The position numbers were made by a program, and so were the translations under genes. A DNA stretch of 64,000 bases, taken from positions 248,001 through 312,000 of the forward strand of contig NZ_JANHAX010000006.1 in assembly GCF_030848945.1 (NCBI RefSeq). The letters run 5' to 3'. This document shows positions 1-7,264 of the stretch, piece after piece. Each line of letters opens with the position of its first letter. The first letter of the stretch is position 1. The notes under the pieces were generated by a model. The model made no database searches, was not told where the DNA came from, and worked only from the letters and a program-made list of their open reading frames with translations. The stretch is from Marimonas arenosa (lineage in GTDB: Bacteria; Pseudomonadota; Alphaproteobacteria; Rhodobacterales; Rhodobacteraceae).

Positions 1-73
1 CGCGATGGGCCTCATGGCCGTTGACAACCTACGTGTCTTCTTCTCCGGGGAAAGCCCGCCCAACCTGGTCTGA
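1..73 (+). CDS. C-terminal end of a D-2-hydroxyacid dehydrogenase-like protein (5' partial)
   Basis: Only the last 24 complete codons are visible, ending in TGA at 71-73. The tail reads AMGLMAVDNLRVFFSGESPP followed by NLV. This resembles the end of NAD-dependent D-isomer 2-hydroxyacid dehydrogenases (glyoxylate/hydroxypyruvate reductase type), where an ...A..N...F..GE.P.N.V tail is usual. The catalytic and NAD-binding parts lie outside the window, so the family call rests on this tail alone. Confidence 0.5.
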   Translation, partial: AMGLMAVDNLRVFFSGESPPNLV

Positions 74-141
74 TCCAGCCCCTGCTACTTGATTTCTGCC
101 GCCAATAGGCGTCATGTCTTCGCTATTCAGGAGGTGGGCCC

Positions 142-1263
142 ATGTATCAGCCAGCAATAACCGGCACCGGCGTCTTCACGCCCGAGCTCGTCATCACCAA
201 TGCAGAGCTGGTCGAGGCGTTCAACGCCTTCGCCGAAAAGTTCAACGCCGAGAACGCCGCCGCCATCGCCGCCGGTGAGATCGAAGCCATGGAACCCTCC
301 TCGACCGAATTCATCTACAAGGCCAGCGGCATCGAACAGCGCTACGTTCTTGAAAAAGAAGGCATTCTCGACCCCAACCGGATGTATCCCCGGTTCCGTC
401 AGCGTTCCGACGACGAACCCGGCATCATGACCGAGATTGCCATGGACGCCTGCGACAAGGCGCTCAAGCAGGCCGGCGTTTCAGCCGAGGAGATCGACCT
501 CGTGATCTGCGCCGCCTCGAACATGGAGCGCGCCTACCCGGCGATCGCGGTCGAGATCCAGAAGGAAATCGGCGCCGGCGGCTTTGCCTTCGACATGAAC
601 GTCGCCTGCTCGTCCGCCACTTTCGGCATTCAGGCCGCCGCCGACATGATCCGGTCCGGCAGCGTGCGAAAGGCCATCGTCGTCAACCCTGAGATCACCT
701 CCGGCCACCTCGAATGGCGCGACCGCGATTGCCATTTCATCTTCGGCGATGTCTGCACCGCCACCGTTCTGGAACGGGCCGAGGACGCCAGGGGCGCGCA
801 CTGGCTGATCCATTCCACCCGCTGCGCCACCCAGTTCTCCAACAACATCCGCAACAACAATGGCTTCCTGCGCCGCAACCGCCCCGACGGGATGAAGGAC
901 CGCCGCGACATGCAGTTCATGCAGAACGGCCGCAAGGTGTTCAAGGAAGTGGTGCCGATGGTCTCGGCGCATATCGCGCAGCACATGGCCGACGAAGGCT
1001 GGCAGGCAGGTGACCTGAAACGGATGTGGTTGCACCAGGCCAACAAGACGATGAACGATTTCATCGGCCGCAAGGTGCTGGGCCGCGAGCCAGCCCCGGG
1101 CGAACAGCCCAATATCCTGCAGGATTATGCCAATACCTCGTCGGCTGGCTCGATCATCGCCTTTTCCAAGCATTCAGACGACATGCACCCTGGCGACAAG
1201 GGGCTGATCTGTTCCTTCGGGGCGGGCTATTCAGTGGGCTCGGTGCTGATCGAACGGGTCTAA
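142..1263 (+). CDS. 3-oxoacyl-ACP synthase III family protein (FabH-like)
   Basis: This 373-residue thiolase-fold condensing enzyme carries the Cys-His-Asn triad of KAS III proteins: Cys156 in the motif NVACSSATFG, His298 in WLHQANKTM and Asn331 in YANTSSAGS. FabH-type enzymes condense an acyl-CoA with malonyl-ACP in the cytoplasm. It is about 50 residues longer than E. coli FabH, with a long insertion near residues 25-60, so it may be a second KAS III with another acyl substrate rather than the housekeeping FabH. A strong Shine-Dalgarno (CAGGAGGTG, 128-136) fixes the start. It stands alone, followed by a repeat-rich 345-bp gap. Confidence 0.85.
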   Translation: MYQPAITGTGVFTPELVITNAELVEAFNAFAEKFNAENAAAIAAGEIEAMEPSSTEFIYKASGIEQRYVLEKEGILDPNRMYPRFRQRSDDEPGIMTEIAMDACDKALKQAGVSAEEIDLVICAASNMERAYPAIAVEIQKEIGAGGFAFDMNVACSSATFGIQAAADMIRSGSVRKAIVVNPEITSGHLEWRDRDCHFIFGDVCTATVLERAEDARGAHWLIHSTRCATQFSNNIRNNNGFLRRNRPDGMKDRRDMQFMQNGRKVFKEVVPMVSAHIAQHMADEGWQAGDLKRMWLHQANKTMNDFIGRKVLGREPAPGEQPNILQDYANTSSAGSIIAFSKHSDDMHPGDKGLICSFGAGYSVGSVLIERV

Positions 1264-1383
1264 CCAGCGGCCGCTTGCCAATCCCCTCCGGGTCGGCGAT
1301 TGCGCTCCGAAGCATTCATGAAAAGCCGCAATTGGCCTGGAAGGGTCATTGGTTTCGAATTGGCTTCGCCACTCCGACCGACT

Positions 1384-1500
1384 GGGGGGCCAGCCCCCCA
1401 GACCCCCCGGGATATTTGGAGAAAGAGGAAGACAAGCGTGTTTTCCTTCATCTGACCTGAAATATCCCGGAGGGGGTGCGGGGGAGGCAGCGCCTCCCCC
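1384..1500. repeat. Two facing copies of a GC-rich hairpin repeat
   Basis: Within the gene-free stretch 1264-1608 there are two copies of the same repeat in opposite orientation. On the plus strand the first reads as a GGGGGGCCAGCCCCCC hairpin, then CCCCCCGGGATATTT and a purine-rich tail (GAGAAAGAGGAAGA). The second, read on the minus strand, has GGGGGAGGCGCTGCCTCCCCC, then CCCCCTCCGGGATATTT and a GATGAAGG tail. The purine tails face each other. Position between convergent genes suits a bidirectional transcription end, but there is no clean T-run. Nothing else is evident in the gap. Confidence 0.6.
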
Positions 1501-1608
1501 GCCTCGGTCGGATCGCCGCGCGATCCGAACAGGGAACGTCCCCTTCAGGCCAGAACCCGACATGCCTATCCAGCAACTTGAATCGATGCCGGACCAGCGC
1601 AGCTTTTC

Positions 1609-2376
1609 TCACGTCACCTGCAACGAAACCGCCCCGATGCTTGAAAACACGGCTTCACACTGCACCCCCGGCTCGGCGATCACCACGTCGCAAATCAACC
1701 CCGTCGCGACCAGATCACCGGCTTTCAATCCCTTGCCTCGCGCACTCAGACTATTGGCCAGCCACACCAGCACCGCTGCCGGGTCGCCCAGGGCATTGGC
1801 GCCGACACCTTCGGTCACGACCGCGCCGTCACGCCTGACCCGAACCGTCTCGGCCATCAAATCCATGCCCGGATCGAACGCCACGCCTGCGCCATAAACC
1901 AGCCCGCGGTTGATCACCCCGTCCGCGGCAAGCCATTCCGGCGCCTCGCGGAGATCGCCCGGCAGGCGCTTGTTGACCCATTCGAAAACCGGCAGCACCT
2001 CACCGACTGCGGCCAGAACTTCTGCCCGTGCATACGGCGCCTCGCGTGATGGCAATTCGGCGGCCATCCGGAACCCGATCTCGGCCTCCAGAATGCCCAG
2101 GTCGCCCTCGACCGGGGCGATCTCGGCGCCGCTCTTCCAGACATCTTTCTCGAAAACCGGCCCGGCCAGGGGCGCGTCCACACCGCAAAGCTCCTGCGCG
2201 CGCTTCGAGGTCAGCCCGACCTTCCAGCCAACCACCGGCGCGTGCATTGCCGTTGCCATCGCATCCTGAATGGCAAACGCCTCTGCCATTGACGGTTTCT
2301 CGCAGGGATAATCGCCCAGTTTCCGCCCCGCCTGCCGCGCCTCGGCCAGCGCCCGGCCTGCCACATCAACATCCAT
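1609..2376 (-). CDS. 2-keto-4-pentenoate hydratase-type protein (fumarylacetoacetate hydrolase superfamily)
   Basis: The 255-residue protein has the MhpD/2-hydroxypenta-2,4-dienoate hydratase pattern: an N-terminal helical segment, then VGWKVGLTSKRAQELCGVD (about residues 48-66), GPVFEKDVW, and the acidic metal-binding run EAEIGFRMAAELP. This family adds water to 2-keto-4-enoic acids, or decarboxylates related acids, in aromatic meta-cleavage pathways. No ring-cleavage dioxygenase is adjacent, so the actual substrate is open. Its start overlaps the end of thymidine kinase by 11 bp, so the two are probably co-transcribed although functionally unrelated. Confidence 0.8.
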   Translation of the reverse strand: MDVDVAGRALAEARQAGRKLGDYPCEKPSMAEAFAIQDAMATAMHAPVVGWKVGLTSKRAQELCGVDAPLAGPVFEKDVWKSGAEIAPVEGDLGILEAEIGFRMAAELPSREAPYARAEVLAAVGEVLPVFEWVNKRLPGDLREAPEWLAADGVINRGLVYGAGVAFDPGMDLMAETVRVRRDGAVVTEGVGANALGDPAAVLVWLANSLSARGKGLKAGDLVATGLICDVVIAEPGVQCEAVFSSIGAVSLQVT

Positions 2377-2968
2377 CGGCCGTCACCTCCCTGTCGCCCA
2401 TCGCCTCGCGCCAGTGCCGCCGGCACAGGCTGACATAGGTCTCGTTGCCGCCGATCTGCACCTGCGCTCCGTCGGTCAGCGCCCGGCCCTCGGCATCCAT
2501 CCGCACCACCATCGTCGCCTTCTTACCACAATGGCAGATGGTACGCACCTCGCGCATCTCGTCGGCCAGCGCCAGCAGCGTGGCCGACCCCGGGAACAAC
2601 TCGCCGCGGAAATCCACCCTGAGCCCGAAGCACATCACCGGCACACCCAGATCGTCGACCACCCGCGCCAATTGCCAGACCTGATCCTTGGTCAAGAACT
2701 GCGCCTCGTCGAGGAACACGCAGGCAATGCCGCCGAATGCCAGCCGCGCCTCGATCCGGGCAAACAGATCGTCTTGTGCGCCGAATGTGTCCGCCGTGGC
2801 GCTGATCCCGATCCGGCTGGCGATCCGGCCCGGCCCGGCGCGATCATCCAGCTTCGCGGTCAGAAGGTAGGTCTCCATCCCCCGTTCGCGATAATTGTGC
2901 GACGCCTGTAACAGCACCGTCGACTTGCCGGCGTTCATGGTCGAGTAGTTGAAATAGAGCTTGGCCAT
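2366..2968 (-). CDS. tdk: Thymidine kinase
   Basis: This is a 200-residue type II thymidine kinase, which phosphorylates thymidine in the salvage pathway. The P-loop is MNAGKST (residues 11-17), the VFLDEAQFLT segment is the Walker B region, and CHCGKKA plus a later Cys form the structural zinc site. The ATG at 2968 (MAKLYFNYST) is preferred over in-frame starts further upstream because the family begins right before the P-loop strand. It is the first gene of a two-gene unit with the hydratase. Confidence 0.93.
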   Translation of the reverse strand: MAKLYFNYSTMNAGKSTVLLQASHNYRERGMETYLLTAKLDDRAGPGRIASRIGISATADTFGAQDDLFARIEARLAFGGIACVFLDEAQFLTKDQVWQLARVVDDLGVPVMCFGLRVDFRGELFPGSATLLALADEMREVRTICHCGKKATMVVRMDAEGRALTDGAQVQIGGNETYVSLCRRHWREAMGDREVTADGC

Positions 2969-3153
2969 ACCCGCGTTTTCACCGCTGGCCGGGTTGGATG
3001 CAAGTGTGGGCGGGACGCGATCCGGTGAATCCGCGTTATCAGACCCCGGCATGCGGGACAGGCCACTGGGGATGGAGCTCACATGCCGGACTGACACGCG
3101 ACACGTCCGTCCGCGCCCCACCTCCCGACACCCGGGCCACGCCCAAGGCATCG

Positions 3154-3174
3154 GACCCCGGGTCATCCCGGGAC
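3154..3174. repeat. Degenerate half-copy of the CCCGGG palindromic element
   Basis: GACCCCGGGTCATCCCGGGAC resembles, with one gap and one mismatch, the first hairpin of the two-hairpin element seen at 28203 and 37604. It lies in the 321-bp gap between tdk and the next gene. The rest of that gap contains only the dyad at 3209-3237 and no recognisable RNA or small gene. Confidence 0.35.
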
Positions 3175-3208
3175 TTTTCAACGATGACATTTGGCGGCAA
3201 ACCAACTA

Positions 3209-3237
3209 ATGGGAAAAGAGTTAACCATTTCCCCCAT
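3209..3237. promoter_or_regulatory. Imperfect dyad upstream of the HTH/LuxR gene pair
   Basis: ATGGGAAA (3209-3216) is mirrored by TTTCCCCCAT (3228-3237) around GTTAACC, about 55 bp before the start codon at 3290. It could be an operator or part of the promoter, but I could not assign a known regulator and no clear -35/-10 pair is visible. Confidence 0.25.
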
Positions 3238-3289
3238 AACCGCCCCGGCGGTATCGCGCGGGGGGTCCAGGCAAAGGGGATGAGTTCGC

Positions 3290-3745
3290 ATGGCTGGTGT
3301 AGGCAGCTACCTGAAAAAGCACACCGAGGCATTGGTCAAGGATGTCGGCATTGAGCCGGCCTGCAAACTGACCGGTAAATCCAAGGCGACGCTGGGGCGT
3401 TACTATTCCGAGAACGAGGAACATGGCGATCGCTTCATGCCAATCGACGCTGTCGCGGCTCTGGAGGAGGCTGCAGGCTATCCACATGTCACATCGGCCC
3501 TGGCCGAGTTAAAGGGGATCACGCTCAGCTATGACGATCGGCGCAAGAATACCTCGAAAGGCCATGTCAATTCCGATGTCATCGCGCTTTCCCAGAGGTT
3601 TGCCCTGCTGATGGCCGAATACCAGCAGTCGATCGAAGACGGCATCATCACCGTGAACGAGGCCAAACGGCTTCTGAAGGAAACGGTACAGCTGCAGCAG
3701 GTGCTGATCGACATGAAGCTGCATCTCGAACACGAAACCAACTGA
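3290..3745 (+). CDS. Small protein of unknown function with a possible helix-turn-helix
   Basis: I do not recognise a named family for this 151-residue protein. Residues 22-40 (EPACKLTGKSKATLGRYYS) have the spacing of a helix-turn-helix, as in phage-type or Cro-like regulators. The C-terminal third is predicted helical and charged and could be a dimerisation coil. The start has an AGGGGA Shine-Dalgarno about 10 bases upstream. It ends 11 bp before a LuxR-type regulator on the same strand, suggesting a two-gene regulatory unit. Confidence 0.7.
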   Translation: MAGVGSYLKKHTEALVKDVGIEPACKLTGKSKATLGRYYSENEEHGDRFMPIDAVAALEEAAGYPHVTSALAELKGITLSYDDRRKNTSKGHVNSDVIALSQRFALLMAEYQQSIEDGIITVNEAKRLLKETVQLQQVLIDMKLHLEHETN

Positions 3746-3756
3746 CAGGCGGGCGG

Positions 3757-4617
3757 ATGGCCGAAAAGCCGCCTCGTCGCGCCCCGGTCGAAGCCGAGCG
3801 TTACACGCCCGAGCTCCTGCAGTGCTTTCTTGTCGACCTCGAAACCACCTCTCACTCGCGCGAGGTCTGGGCGCTGCTCACGACGCTCGGCCGCGACCTC
3901 GGTCTGCCCTGCGTCGATTTCATCTGCGCCAGTTCCTACGCCGATTTCCGCAAGACCCTGTTTATTCGCACCTCGTATGACTCGACCTGGCTCAACACCT
4001 TGAACGCCGATCCCGACCTGCACAAATGGTCGTATTTCCGCAGCCACGCGATGTATCACCTGACTCCGATCATGGTCGGGCTCGAATTTGTCGACGAATA
4101 CATCCACATTCCCGCCCGCCGGGTCGAGGTGCTGAAAGAGGCCGCCCGGCGCGGCATGCGCGCGGGCTTTTCCATCCCGCTGCGGCTGCATGCCCCGCCC
4201 CAGGCCGCGCTGATCACCTTCACCGGGGATCACGCCAAGCGCGAGATGGCTGCCATCGTCCGCGCGCACGGCTGGACCATGACCACCGCGGCCATGGCCG
4301 CGCATCAGCGCTACATGATGCATTTCTCGGCCGAGTTTCCTACCCGCAACCACATCTCCCCCAAACAGCTGGAATTACTCGAGAAAATCGGACTGGGCCT
4401 GCAGGACAAACAGATCGCCTCTGCGCTCGGCATCTCGGTCTCGGCGGTGCGCCAGCGGCTCAACACGCTAATGGAGCGCACCGGGCTGACCGGCCGGGCC
4501 GAGCTTGCGGCGCTGGCGATGAGCATGGGCGTACTGCCCGACCCCCTGTACGGACCCGGTGATGACGCCTCCGACGTGCTGATCGAAATGGACGGCGGCG
4601 GCATTCACCGCCGCTGA
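3757..4617 (+). CDS. LuxR-family regulator with autoinducer-binding-like domain (LuxR solo)
   Basis: The 286-residue protein has an N-terminal autoinducer-binding-like domain (about residues 15-190) and a C-terminal LuxR/GerE helix-turn-helix (about 200-260) with ISPKQLELLEKIGLGLQDKQ followed by IASALGISVSAVRQRLN. LuxR proteins bind DNA as dimers, often in response to N-acyl-homoserine lactones. The usual pocket pattern YxxxDPV is not obvious here; the equivalent stretch reads WSYFRSHAMYHLTP. No luxI-type synthase is in the window, so it is a solo whose ligand may differ from AHLs. It is probably co-transcribed with the preceding HTH-like gene. Confidence 0.85.
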   Translation: MAEKPPRRAPVEAERYTPELLQCFLVDLETTSHSREVWALLTTLGRDLGLPCVDFICASSYADFRKTLFIRTSYDSTWLNTLNADPDLHKWSYFRSHAMYHLTPIMVGLEFVDEYIHIPARRVEVLKEAARRGMRAGFSIPLRLHAPPQAALITFTGDHAKREMAAIVRAHGWTMTTAAMAAHQRYMMHFSAEFPTRNHISPKQLELLEKIGLGLQDKQIASALGISVSAVRQRLNTLMERTGLTGRAELAALAMSMGVLPDPLYGPGDDASDVLIEMDGGGIHRR

Positions 4618-4630
4618 GCGGCCGCTGACC

Positions 4631-4657
4631 GAAAAGGGCGCCCCCGAAAGGACGCCC
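4631..4657 (-). terminator. Rho-independent terminator on the minus strand
   Basis: Read on the minus strand, GGGCGTCC-TTTCGG-GGGCGCCC is followed by TTTT. The stem is 8 bp with one mismatch and the T-run makes it a minus-strand terminator. It lies 14 bp past the luxR stop, but no T-run follows in the plus direction. It therefore appears to end transcripts arriving from the deacylase gene at 4950 or from something in between. Confidence 0.5.
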
Positions 4658-4949
4658 GTATCGTGTGAAAATGCTGTTGTCGGCAATATCCGGGTGGGCA
4701 GGGGTCGACGATCCCCTGAATGCCCCCCTCTGAAATCTCCTCGAGGAAAGACCGCACCCGCGGACCAGGCATTCCACGGTCAGATGTCCCCGGCGCTGGG
4801 GAGCGCCGGATGTTCCTGCGGGCTTTCCTCTTTCCAAGCCTAGCGCAGGCCCTCCGCCTCGTGCAGGAGAATCTCCGCGGCGTCCGACCGATCCGTCTGT
4901 CTTTTCTGCCAGCCGCCCGCCGGCAACCTGTCATTTTCGACAGGGGCGA
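4658..4949 (-). other. Structured non-coding stretch between the M20 gene and a minus-strand terminator
   Basis: No convincing gene lies here. On the minus strand it holds a perfect 8-bp hairpin (CCGGCGCT-CCCC-AGCGCCGG, 4790-4809) and purine-rich GGAAAGAGGAAAG just before it. It could be a long 3' UTR of the deacylase operon or a small RNA released from it. It does not match RNase P, tmRNA or SRP RNA signatures that I know. Confidence 0.3.
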
Positions 4950-6065
4950 TCAGGTGCACCGCAGCCGCGCCAGCAACCGCTCCAGCATCGCCTCACAGCG
5001 CTTCAGTTCGGCGATCTCGATGAATTCGTCGGGCTTGTGTCCCTGCGCCATCGTCCCCGGTCCGCAGACCACCGTGTCTATCCCGGCGCGCGCGAAATGC
5101 CCCGCCTCGGTGCCATAGGAAACCTTGGTCAGCGCCGCCTCCGGCATGATCTGTTGCATCAGCCGAACCGCCGGTCCATCGGTATCGGCCGCAAGCCCTG
5201 GATAGCCGCCGGTTTCTTCGATCTCGATCCCGCCGATCCGCGCCGCCGCGGCCCGCAGCCGGGCGATGATCTCTTCTGGCACGTCCGGCGCGAGATTGCG
5301 GATCTCGAACAGGATCTCGGCGCGGTCCGGGACGATATTGAGCGCCGTCCCGCCCTGCATCACCCCGGCATGCACCGTGCTGACCGGCGTGGAAAAGCCG
5401 GCGTCCCGCGTTCCCTCCCGCTGCAATCGCGCCTGCTCGGCCTGCAAGGCATTGATGAACGCCGCCGCCAGATGCAGCGCGTTGACGTAATCCGGCGCGT
5501 CCGCCGAATGGCCCGCAGCGCCATGGCAAACCGCGCGCAGCGATGTCTTGCCCTTGTGCCCAATGGCGATCCGCATCTGCGTTGGTTCGCCCACGATGCA
5601 GATCTCCGGCCGGCCCACTGTCTCCTCCAGCCGCGCCAACATCACCGGGATGCCGCGGCAGCCGATCTCCTCGTCCCAGGAAAACGCCAGTTTCAGCGGC
5701 CGTGCCAGATCTCCCGCCCGTTCCGCCGCAACCAGCATGCAAGCGAGATATCCCTTCATGTCGGTCGTGCCGCGGCCATAGACGCGATCGCCTTCGTGGC
5801 GCAGCCGGAAAGGGTCGCTCGACCACGCCTGCCCCACCACCGGCACCACGTCGACATGGCCTGAAAGCATCACGCCGCCCGGCCCCTTCGGGCCCAGTGA
5901 CGCAAAGATCCCGGATCTTTCACCGCTTTCGTCAAACAAACGATGCACCCGCGCCCCCGCCGCGCCCAGCGCGTCGGCGAGGTAATCGACGATATCGCCA
6001 TTCGGCCGGTCGGTCAGCGAACGAAACCCCACCAGCCGCTCGAGATGCGCCAGCACCCGGCTCAT
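4950..6065 (-). CDS. M20-family deacylase, acetylornithine deacetylase-like
   Basis: This 371-residue M20 metallopeptidase has the metal ligands of ArgE/DapE enzymes: H70 and D72 in SGHVDVVP, D102 in YGRGTTDMKG, the catalytic/bridging pair E132-E133 in SWDEEIGCRG, then VGEPT and YGTEAGHF. Family members hydrolyse N-acyl or N-carbamoyl amino acids. Sequence alone would suggest acetylornithine deacetylase. However, it is the last gene of a Rieske/monooxygenase/RidA cluster and its start overlaps the DUF1028 gene by 4 bp, so it may release an acyl group from an intermediate of that pathway instead. Confidence 0.82.
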   Translation of the reverse strand: MSRVLAHLERLVGFRSLTDRPNGDIVDYLADALGAAGARVHRLFDESGERSGIFASLGPKGPGGVMLSGHVDVVPVVGQAWSSDPFRLRHEGDRVYGRGTTDMKGYLACMLVAAERAGDLARPLKLAFSWDEEIGCRGIPVMLARLEETVGRPEICIVGEPTQMRIAIGHKGKTSLRAVCHGAAGHSADAPDYVNALHLAAAFINALQAEQARLQREGTRDAGFSTPVSTVHAGVMQGGTALNIVPDRAEILFEIRNLAPDVPEEIIARLRAAAARIGGIEIEETGGYPGLAADTDGPAVRLMQQIMPEAALTKVSYGTEAGHFARAGIDTVVCGPGTMAQGHKPDEFIEIAELKRCEAMLERLLARLRCT

Positions 6066-6739
6066 TCGTCCCCCGGCACGCCATAGGATGGCGCCGCCGT
6101 CGGGTTCAGCGCCCGGGTGACGTAATCCTGCAATTGCGGTTGATAGACCTCCCAGGCCCGCGCCACCGCCGCGATCGGACAGCCCTCGTCAATCCAGTCG
6201 CAGCGCAGCTCGGCTACCGGCCAGGAAATCTTGTCCACCAGCAGCATGCCGGCCGAATGCACCGGTCCGGCCTCGCCGCCGGCGGCCAGCCCCGCCTGCA
6301 TCGCCGCGATCAGACGGTCGCCGAGATGGCCCTCGGCGGCCTCGAACCCGTCGACGATCGCCGCCGGCACGCCGTCATTGGCCAGAAGGTTGCCACCGCT
6401 GGCCACGTCGCGGCCTTCGGCCTGGGTCCAGATACCCAGGCTGTTCGGCCCCGAATGGATCGCCGTCTCTCCCTTTCCGTCGATCACCAACACCTGTCGA
6501 TATTCGATATACCGGCCGCAGCGCTGCACTTCTCCGATCGCCTCCTGCGCACTCATCCCGCGCCCCATCACATCCAGCGCCAACGGCCCCAGCGTCGGGT
6601 CGGTCACGTTTTGCGAGGCCACCGCGCCGACACCGGCCCTGGCATAGGCACAACGTGCCGCCACGGCCGGCGACGACGACGAAATCGCCACCCCGAACAT
6701 GCCTGTCTCGGCACAACGCGCCACCAGTGAAAATGTCAT
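6062..6739 (-). CDS. DUF1028 family protein (putative Ntn-hydrolase-like)
   Basis: The protein is 225 residues from the start MTFSLVARCAETGMFGVAIS, which is the usual N-terminus of the DUF1028 family. Internal matches include VGAVASQNVTDPTLGPLALD and ASGGNLLAND. Members are predicted Ntn-hydrolase-fold proteins often found beside amidases and peptidases in catabolic clusters; their reaction is not settled. In-frame codons upstream of 6739 run through the GC-rich repeat and are not credible as coding. The stop overlaps the next gene by 4 bp (ATGA). Confidence 0.85.
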   Translation of the reverse strand: MTFSLVARCAETGMFGVAISSSSPAVAARCAYARAGVGAVASQNVTDPTLGPLALDVMGRGMSAQEAIGEVQRCGRYIEYRQVLVIDGKGETAIHSGPNSLGIWTQAEGRDVASGGNLLANDGVPAAIVDGFEAAEGHLGDRLIAAMQAGLAAGGEAGPVHSAGMLLVDKISWPVAELRCDWIDEGCPIAAVARAWEVYQPQLQDYVTRALNPTAAPSYGVPGDE

Positions 6740-6746
6740 CGCAACG

Positions 6747-6804
6747 CTCCCCTTTTCCTCTTTCCGGAAATATCCCGGGGGTGTGGGGGCTGGCCCCCAC
6801 TCCG
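6747..6804 (-). repeat. GC-rich hairpin repeat inside an operon
   Basis: Read on the minus strand it is GGGGGCCAGCCCCC, then CCCCCGGGATATTT and GGAAAGAGGAAAAG, closely matching the copy at 1384. It fills almost the whole gap between the RidA gene and the DUF1028 gene. It may reduce read-through or stabilise the upstream message, and its purine-rich tail lies about where a ribosome-binding site would be (GGAAAGAGGAAAAGGGGAG before the ATG). Confidence 0.6.
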
Positions 6805-6807
6805 ACT

Positions 6808-7224
6808 TCAGTCCGGAATCACCGCCGTGGCATCGATCTCCACCAGCCATTCGGGCCGCGCCAGCGCGCTCACCACCAGTCCCGTCGAAACCGGATGCAC
6901 CCCTTTGATATACTCCCCCATGGTCCGGTAGACCGCTTCGCGGTGGCGCACATCGGTGATATAGACCACCACCTTGACCAGATGCTCCATGCCGCCACCG
7001 GCTTCCTCGATCAGTTGACGGATGTTCTGCATGACCTTGTGGGTCTGCTCGGCCGGATCATGACTGTCGATGTTTTTCGCATCGTCCAGATTCTGCGGGC
7101 ATTGCCCCCGCATCCACACCGTCCGCCCACCCTGCGTGACGACCGCCTGGGCCAGGTCGTTGTCCAGGTTCTGTTCCGGATATGTGACCTTCGTGTTGAA
7201 CTTGCGTATGCGCTGATGCGCCAT
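6808..7224 (-). CDS. RidA-family (YjgF/UK114) protein
   Basis: The 138-residue protein starts at MAHQRIRKFN with a GAGGAG Shine-Dalgarno. It matches Rid proteins in AVVTQGGRTVWMRGQCPQ, the ITDVRHREAVYRTM segment and the C-terminal EIDATAVIPD. RidA enzymes hydrolyse reactive enamine/imine intermediates; other Rid subfamilies are built into catabolic routes for nitrogen compounds. Its place between an oxygenase block and two hydrolase-like genes suggests the pathway makes an imine or enamine, though a general protective role is also possible. Confidence 0.85.
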   Translation of the reverse strand: MAHQRIRKFNTKVTYPEQNLDNDLAQAVVTQGGRTVWMRGQCPQNLDDAKNIDSHDPAEQTHKVMQNIRQLIEEAGGGMEHLVKVVVYITDVRHREAVYRTMGEYIKGVHPVSTGLVVSALARPEWLVEIDATAVIPD

Positions 7225-7264
7225 GGCCAGTACTCCTCGTAGGCGGGGACCTACCCACCAATCC

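Noticed and set aside
4633..4949. RNase P RNA, tmRNA or SRP RNA in the structured minus-strand stretch
   Set aside because: GAGGAAAG recalls the RNase P core, but the other conserved blocks and the length do not fit, and there is no tmRNA tag frame or CCA-end arm.
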